A model generated the notes under the pieces. That model made no database searches, had not been told where the DNA came from, and saw only the letters and a list, made by a program, of their open reading frames with translations. Both the position numbers and the translations under genes were made by a program. Below, piece after piece: positions 60,192 through 64,000 of a stretch of DNA of 64,000 bases (the stretch's first letter is position 1; each line of letters starts with the position of its first letter). Location of the stretch: contig JAACTB010000014.1 in assembly GCA_009993605.1 (NCBI GenBank), positions 62,001 through 126,000 on the forward strand. The letters run 5' to 3'. Source of the stretch: Erythrobacter sp. (lineage in GTDB: Bacteria > Pseudomonadota > Alphaproteobacteria > Sphingomonadales > Sphingomonadaceae).

Positions 60192-60869
60192 TCATCGATA
60201 GAAAATATGCGAATCGATCGTCGCGCGGGCCACTTTCTTGCGGCTCCAGCTCGGACGGACGTATTTCGCATGGAAATAGAGCGAATCGTCCGCGGCGCTG
60301 TCCCACAGCCCGCGATGAGCGATGCGCGCGATGGCCTTGGCGCGGGTCCAGGCGGCGCTGGAGGTCCTGGGTTGCGGCATCCGGCCATTCTTCACGAAGC
60401 TGAATTGCGAGCGCTGGTGCACCACCGAGCAATAGCTTTCGGGAAATTGGCCCGATTCCGCCCGGTTAATGATAACCTGCGCGACGGCGAGCTGCCCGTC
60501 GAGCGGCTCGCCGCGGGATTCGAAATAGACTGCGCCTGCAAGGCATTGCAGCTCTTCGGAGAGCGCGCCGTCGGTGGGCGTCATGGCGACGAGTTCGCGC
60601 AACGATGCCGCGCGCGGGGATTCGTCGGTAGTTGGGAGAGTGAGCTCGGTCTCCGCCGGCTCGGCGGGAAGGGGCTGGGCCACTTCCTTCTCCACGAAGA
60701 CCGGAGCGTTTTCGGGGACGATCTCGTCCGTCACTTCGGTCTGGGGGAGGATGATTGCCGGGGCGGAATCCGATTCCTGTGCCACGGCCCCGGAACCTTG
60801 GATCCCGGCAAACGTAAGAATTGCAGCAGCGGCGATACCCGCGCCTGCGGTAAGCGATCGTTTGAACAT
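60192..60869 (-). CDS. Exported cell-wall hydrolase (SleB family)
   Basis: 225 residues from ATG 60869. A signal peptide (about 1-30, ending VAQE) and a Glu/Pro-rich linker lead to the hydrolase-2 domain: LQCLAGAVYFESRGEPLDGQLAVAQVIINRAES (split; about 106-138), with the catalytic Glu in YFESRGE, then CSVVHQRSQFSF and YFHAKYVRPSW. It should act as a lytic transglycosylase on peptidoglycan. An in-frame start at 60896 adds nine unlikely residues. Confidence 0.93.
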   Translation of the reverse strand: MFKRSLTAGAGIAAAAILTFAGIQGSGAVAQESDSAPAIILPQTEVTDEIVPENAPVFVEKEVAQPLPAEPAETELTLPTTDESPRAASLRELVAMTPTDGALSEELQCLAGAVYFESRGEPLDGQLAVAQVIINRAESGQFPESYCSVVHQRSQFSFVKNGRMPQPRTSSAAWTRAKAIARIAHRGLWDSAADDSLYFHAKYVRPSWSRKKVARATIDSHIFYR

Positions 60870-61080
60870 GAAACCGATACATTCGGCGGTGAACACCTGT
60901 CGCAGGCGGGGATCAATCGCGCGTTTCTTGCGTCGTTAAGCGATCCGTAGCGGGCCTGCCGGCCATTCCCCGACTGCGTGCTAGCCACCGGACCCCATGC
61001 CCAACGACCGCCTACGCAAGCGAAGTCGGCGGCCAACTAGTCACATTCGAAACCGAGTCAACCTCTAGCGGGCCGAACGG

Positions 61081-61413
61081 TCAGTGGGACGCGATGAAGC
61101 GTTCGGGATTTTCGATATCCAGTTCGACCTGCCAGGAATCTGGGTCCTGCCGAACTCGGCGGGCAAGGTAATTGTCGAAATCTCTTTTGTTTTCAGCGTC
61201 TTGATGTTTGGTCGCAACGAATTTGCGCGGGCCGTCGAGCTGGGGCATTCGCTCCCAAAGTGTTGAATTGTGGCCATTATGTGTCGCAATCAGGCAAATC
61301 GCGCCCGCGTCGCGTTCCCCTTTGTGCAGCACCGTCGCGAAGCCGCCGGCCGCCTGAACCGCTCGGATCAGCCCGGCGACTTCTACATGGGCAGGCAGGC
61401 GCGCATCATCCAT
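61081..61413 (-). CDS. DUF1491 family protein
   Basis: 110 residues from ATG 61413. DUF1491 blocks: LPAHVEVAGLIRAVQAAGGFATVLHKGERDAGAI (split; about 6-39) and RDFDNYLARRVRQDPDSWQVELDIENPERFI (split; about 75-105). The family is small, soluble and alphaproteobacterial, with no known function. It starts 4 bp after the thioesterase gene, so the pair is cotranscribed. Confidence 0.93.
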   Translation of the reverse strand: MDDARLPAHVEVAGLIRAVQAAGGFATVLHKGERDAGAICLIATHNGHNSTLWERMPQLDGPRKFVATKHQDAENKRDFDNYLARRVRQDPDSWQVELDIENPERFIASH

Positions 61414-61417
61414 CGGG

Positions 61418-61900
61418 CTATTGCGCGTATCCGGGCAGGCCGGACAGCGCGATGCGCGAGCGCATGAAGGTGCCCGTTCCGCGTCCGATCTCGTCCCCTT
61501 CGGCATCGACCAGCCGCGATTCGGCGACGAAAACGCGGCGGCGCCCGCTGATCCAGCGTCCTTCCGCAACCACGCGCCCGGTGCGCACCGGCTTCGTGAA
61601 ATGCAGGTTGAACGATGTCGTCAGCAGGAAACGGTCGGTCACCAGCGTGTTGGCCGCATAGAAGGCTGCATCGTCGAGCATCTTGAAATAGATCGTCCCA
61701 TGGGCCGCACCCGCCGCGTGGAAGACGTCCTCGGTGATGTCGAAGGTGATTCGCGCGCGGCCCTCGCCCTCGATCGCCAGTTCGGAGGCGAACAGGGCGT
61801 TCACCGGCGCCGAACGATACAGCCGCTCGAGCGCGCGGTGATGCGATGCGGCGCCTTCGCTGGGTTGGAGCGCGGAGGAGGGTGGTGTGTCGTCGACCAT
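61418..61900 (-). CDS. PaaI-type hotdog thioesterase
   Basis: 160 residues from ATG 61900. Hotdog-fold marks: VFHAAGAAHGTIYFKMLDDAAFYAAN (split; about 63-88), with the central helix, and LHFTKPVRTGRVVAEGRWISG strands. The HAAGAAHGT stretch is in the position of the PaaI active site. It should hydrolyse an acyl-CoA; the substrate is unknown. It is followed by the DUF1491 gene. Confidence 0.88.
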   Translation of the reverse strand: MVDDTPPSSALQPSEGAASHHRALERLYRSAPVNALFASELAIEGEGRARITFDITEDVFHAAGAAHGTIYFKMLDDAAFYAANTLVTDRFLLTTSFNLHFTKPVRTGRVVAEGRWISGRRRVFVAESRLVDAEGDEIGRGTGTFMRSRIALSGLPGYAQ

Positions 61901-61962
61901 GACCCTTCCCCCGTGCCCCGGATCGCCTGTCGGACGCAAGGTTTCGCGTCAGGTCAGCTGGA

Positions 61963-62544
61963 TCAGTCGGTACGCTTCGGCTCGACCCAGCCGATCGTCC
62001 CGTCGCGGCGGCGATAGACCATGTTGTGGCGGCCCGATCCCGCATTCTTGAAGAAGAGGGCGCCGGTATCCCGCAGATCGAGCATCATCACCGCGTCGGC
62101 GACGGTCGCTTCGGGAATGTCCGCCGTGGTCTCGGCGACGATGGGCGGGGCGTTTTCTTCCTCGCGCTCGTCCGCCTGATCGAATTCGGGCGCGGCGAAG
62201 ATCGTATAGGCGGCCTCTTCCTCGGCCATGGCGTGGGCGGCCTGGCTATGGCGGTCCTGCACCCGGCGCTTGTAGCGGCGCAGCTGCTTTTCCACCTTGG
62301 TCAGCGCCTGGTCGAAGCTCTGGTGGACGTCATGCGCCTCGCCATGGCTCTTGAGGATCAGGCCCTTGTTGACGTGGGTGACGATATCGCAGGAAAACGC
62401 GCCGGACCCAGCCTTCCCGAAGGTGACGTGCGAGCTGAGCGCGCGGCTGAAATATTTCTCGACCATGGCCTGTAGCCGGTCGGACACATGGTCCTGCAAG
62501 GCGGCGCCGGTTTCGATCTGGTGGCCCGAGACGCGGATATCCAT
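61963..62544 (-). CDS. hpf: Long-form ribosome hibernation-promoting factor
   Basis: 193 residues. The N-terminal S30AE domain (about 1-105: MDIRVSGHQIETGAALQDHV, KVEKQLRRYKRRVQDRH) and the C-terminal dimerisation domain (about 140-193: AVMMLDLRDTGALFFKNAGSG, YRRRDGTIGWVEP) are both present, so this is the long form that makes 100S ribosome dimers. A strong AAGGAGA site precedes ATG 62544. In related bacteria it is under sigma-54 or stress control; nothing is seen here. Confidence 0.95.
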   Translation of the reverse strand: MDIRVSGHQIETGAALQDHVSDRLQAMVEKYFSRALSSHVTFGKAGSGAFSCDIVTHVNKGLILKSHGEAHDVHQSFDQALTKVEKQLRRYKRRVQDRHSQAAHAMAEEEAAYTIFAAPEFDQADEREEENAPPIVAETTADIPEATVADAVMMLDLRDTGALFFKNAGSGRHNMVYRRRDGTIGWVEPKRTD

Positions 62545-62626
62545 ATTATCGTTCTCCTTGCTAAACCTCGCCGATCCCGTCGACCGGGGCATCCCGCCGT
62601 CCCGGGATGCGCCGGATAATCCTAAC

Positions 62627-63331
62627 TCACTTCAGCCAAAGCGGTGCCTTCATCTTGCCGACGAATTCGGCATGGCGCGCCAATTCGGCGGCGGACGCCG
62701 CGTGCGGGCGCGGTTCGCGGCGCGCGCCGACCGGCGCCTGACGCAGCTGGAGCGTGATCGGCCGTTGCGAATCACGAGAGGAGCCGGATGCGGCATCGGC
62801 CGCCAGTTCCAGCCCGATCTGCCGCCCGCCGCGCAATTCGACATAGACCTGCGCCAGCAATTCCGCGTCGAGCAGCGCGCCGTGCTTAACCCGGTGGCTG
62901 CGATCGATCCCGTAGCGGGTGCACAGCGCATCGAGCGAGAGCTTGGCCCCCGGATGCCGCTTGCGCGCCAGAGCCACCGTATCGACCATCCGGCTGGTGC
63001 AGACCGCGCCGAGCCCGCACAATTCCAGCTCGTTGTTGAGGAAGCCGAAATCGAAACCCGCATTGTGCGCGACCAGGGGATCGTCGCCGATGAAAGCGAG
63101 CAGATCCGCCGCGCCGTGCCGGAACAGCGGCTTGTCGGACAGGAAGGCGGCGGAAAGGCCGTGCACCGCCTCGGCACCGGCGGGCATGTCTCGTTCGGGA
63201 TTGTAATAGGCGTGAAAGCTGCGCCCTGTGGGCATCAGATTGACGATCTCAATACAGCCGATTTCCACCATGCGATCCCCGGTCCTTGGATCGAGGCCGG
63301 TGGTTTCGGTGTCGAAGACAATCTCGCGCAT
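62627..63331 (-). CDS. dnaQ: DNA polymerase III epsilon subunit (3'-5' proofreading exonuclease)
   Basis: 234 residues of the DEDDh family: VFDTETTGLDP (Asp 7, Glu 9), HNAGFDFGFLN (about 89-99) with the second Asp, LDALCTRYGIDRSHRVKHGALLDAELLAQVY (split) with the His and last Asp. The C-terminal tail carries the polymerase-binding segment. It proofreads for DnaE. The neighbour on the same strand is coaE (45 bp upstream), the common alphaproteobacterial order. Confidence 0.96.
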   Translation of the reverse strand: MREIVFDTETTGLDPRTGDRMVEIGCIEIVNLMPTGRSFHAYYNPERDMPAGAEAVHGLSAAFLSDKPLFRHGAADLLAFIGDDPLVAHNAGFDFGFLNNELELCGLGAVCTSRMVDTVALARKRHPGAKLSLDALCTRYGIDRSHRVKHGALLDAELLAQVYVELRGGRQIGLELAADAASGSSRDSQRPITLQLRQAPVGARREPRPHAASAAELARHAEFVGKMKAPLWLK

Positions 63332-63376
63332 TGCGATATCTATCGGACGGGGCGCCCCTGATTACAAGGGGCCGGA

Positions 63377-63982
63377 TTACAAGCGGGCGGTTGGGCTGCG
63401 CAGACGGTCGATCAGCGACAGCACTTCGGCCTCGGTCTCTTCGAGCGATACGCCCGTATCGACGACATGATCGGCACGGGCGCGTTTTTCGGCGTCGGGG
63501 GTCTGGCGCGCGAGGATGTCGGCGAATTTTGCCTCGGTCATGCCGGGCCGCGCGAGGACGCGCCGGCGCTGCGTCTCTGCCGGAGCTGACACCACAACCA
63601 CGCGATCGACCGCGTCGGCGCCGCCCTTTTCGAACAGGAGCGGAATGTCGAAGACGACCAGCGGCGCATCGGCGTGATCGCGCAGGAAGGCCGCGCGCCG
63701 CTCCGCCACGGCGGGATGGACGATTTTCTCCAGCCGGGTGAGCGCGGCGGTGTCGCCGAAGACTCTCGCGCCCAATGCGTCGCGCAGGACGCCATCGGGC
63801 CCGGTGCTGCCGGGAAAGGCGGCCTCGATCGGACCGACCAGCGCGCCGCCCGGCCCCTGCATCGCCCGAACCTCGCGGTCGGCGTCGAAGACGGGTATGC
63901 CGGCGGCGGCGAACATGGCCGCGACGGTGGACTTGCCCATCCCGATCGACCCGGTGAGCCCGATGACGAGCGGTCGGGTCAT
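63377..63982 (-). CDS. coaE: Dephospho-CoA kinase
   Basis: 201 residues. Walker A GLTGSIGMGKST (about 8-19), then FDADREVRAM, HPAVAERRAAFL, VVFDIPLLFEKG (about 110-121) and RVLARPGMTEAKFADILARQ. It phosphorylates dephospho-CoA in the last step of CoA synthesis. ATG 63982 overlaps a TGA that would end an upstream gene (ATGA), as expected for aroE-coaE coupling. Confidence 0.95.
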   Translation of the reverse strand: MTRPLVIGLTGSIGMGKSTVAAMFAAAGIPVFDADREVRAMQGPGGALVGPIEAAFPGSTGPDGVLRDALGARVFGDTAALTRLEKIVHPAVAERRAAFLRDHADAPLVVFDIPLLFEKGGADAVDRVVVVSAPAETQRRRVLARPGMTEAKFADILARQTPDAEKRARADHVVDTGVSLEETEAEVLSLIDRLRSPTARL

Positions 63983-64000
63983 CGCGTCAGCAGCGCGCGC
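63979..64000 (-). CDS. Last codons of an upstream gene, probably aroE (cut by window edge)
   Basis: Minus-strand codons ending ...RALLTR-stop, with the TGA at 63981-63979 overlapping the coaE ATG. In many sphingomonads shikimate dehydrogenase (aroE) precedes coaE with this overlap. With about six residues the identity rests on gene order alone. Confidence 0.3.

Overview
The window comes from a GC-rich alphaproteobacterium, most likely a member of the Sphingomonadales close to the Erythrobacteraceae. The support is gene content and order typical of that group: mmcB, UrcA, DUF2093, DUF1491 and DUF2497/PopZ-like genes; a suf operon led by an Rrf2 regulator; LytS/LytTR pairs; a ribosomal protein S9 with a long N-terminal extension; and a dnaQ-coaE-aroE edge. 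Coding density is very high, with many 1-4 bp stop/start overlaps. Nearly all genes are chromosomal housekeeping or conserved sphingomonad genes. I see no insertion sequence, prophage or CRISPR array.

The left edge (1-748) is the only clearly accessory part. It holds the first 43 codons of a type IIG-like restriction/N6-adenine methylase, a less GC-rich non-coding stretch with a G9-A-G9 tract, and a tRNA-Arg(CCG) gene whose 3' end faces that stretch. This looks like the edge of an island inserted at a tRNA. From 854 to 16307 runs a long, mostly plus-strand set: an SOS-controlled mmcB, a sterol-desaturase-family hydroxylase, a PAS-like acidic protein, an App1-type phosphatase, an envelope quality-control group (two M48 proteases around a DsbA-like protein), a LytS/LytTR pair, an AI-2E permease, nadC and an RNase T2.

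From 16310 to 25684 lie tadA, rpmB, a minus-strand envelope/DNA-repair group (xseA, DUF2093, M23 lipoprotein, phytase-like esterase), purD (which shares a CATG with the divergent xseA start), a GGDEF protein and a PfkB kinase. From 31983 down to 25692 runs a nine-gene SUF iron-sulfur assembly operon: rrf2-sufB-TM-DUF559-sufC-sufD-sufS-sufT-sufA. It sits behind a perfect 8-9-8 palindrome and has two unexpected genes between sufB and sufC. The flanking gaps at 31984-32335 and 34169-34518 carry dense hairpins. The second contains a good minus-strand terminator with no gene to end, so it may encode a small RNA or an attenuator.

From 34519 to 48192 are pyrD, gamma-glutamyltransferase, a long-chain acyl-CoA ligase, a Ca/H antiporter, a ferredoxin/S9-peptidase pair, a PopZ-like gene, TolC and PCMT genes, and class I fumarase. 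From 48279 to 64000 come a second LytS/LytTR pair, UrcA, a lipid kinase/phosphoesterase pair, rplM-rpsI, heme A synthase, a MerC-type protein, a ThiS-ThiG fusion, CBS, ErpA and exonuclease III genes, a cell-wall hydrolase, and finally a thioesterase, a long-form hibernation factor, dnaQ and coaE.

There is no obvious undescribed multi-gene defence or mobile system inside the window. The best leads are the island edge, the DUF559/TM insertion in the suf operon with its operator, the candidate small RNA upstream of the DUF885 peptidase gene, the ThiS-ThiG fusion and the shared xseA/purD start.
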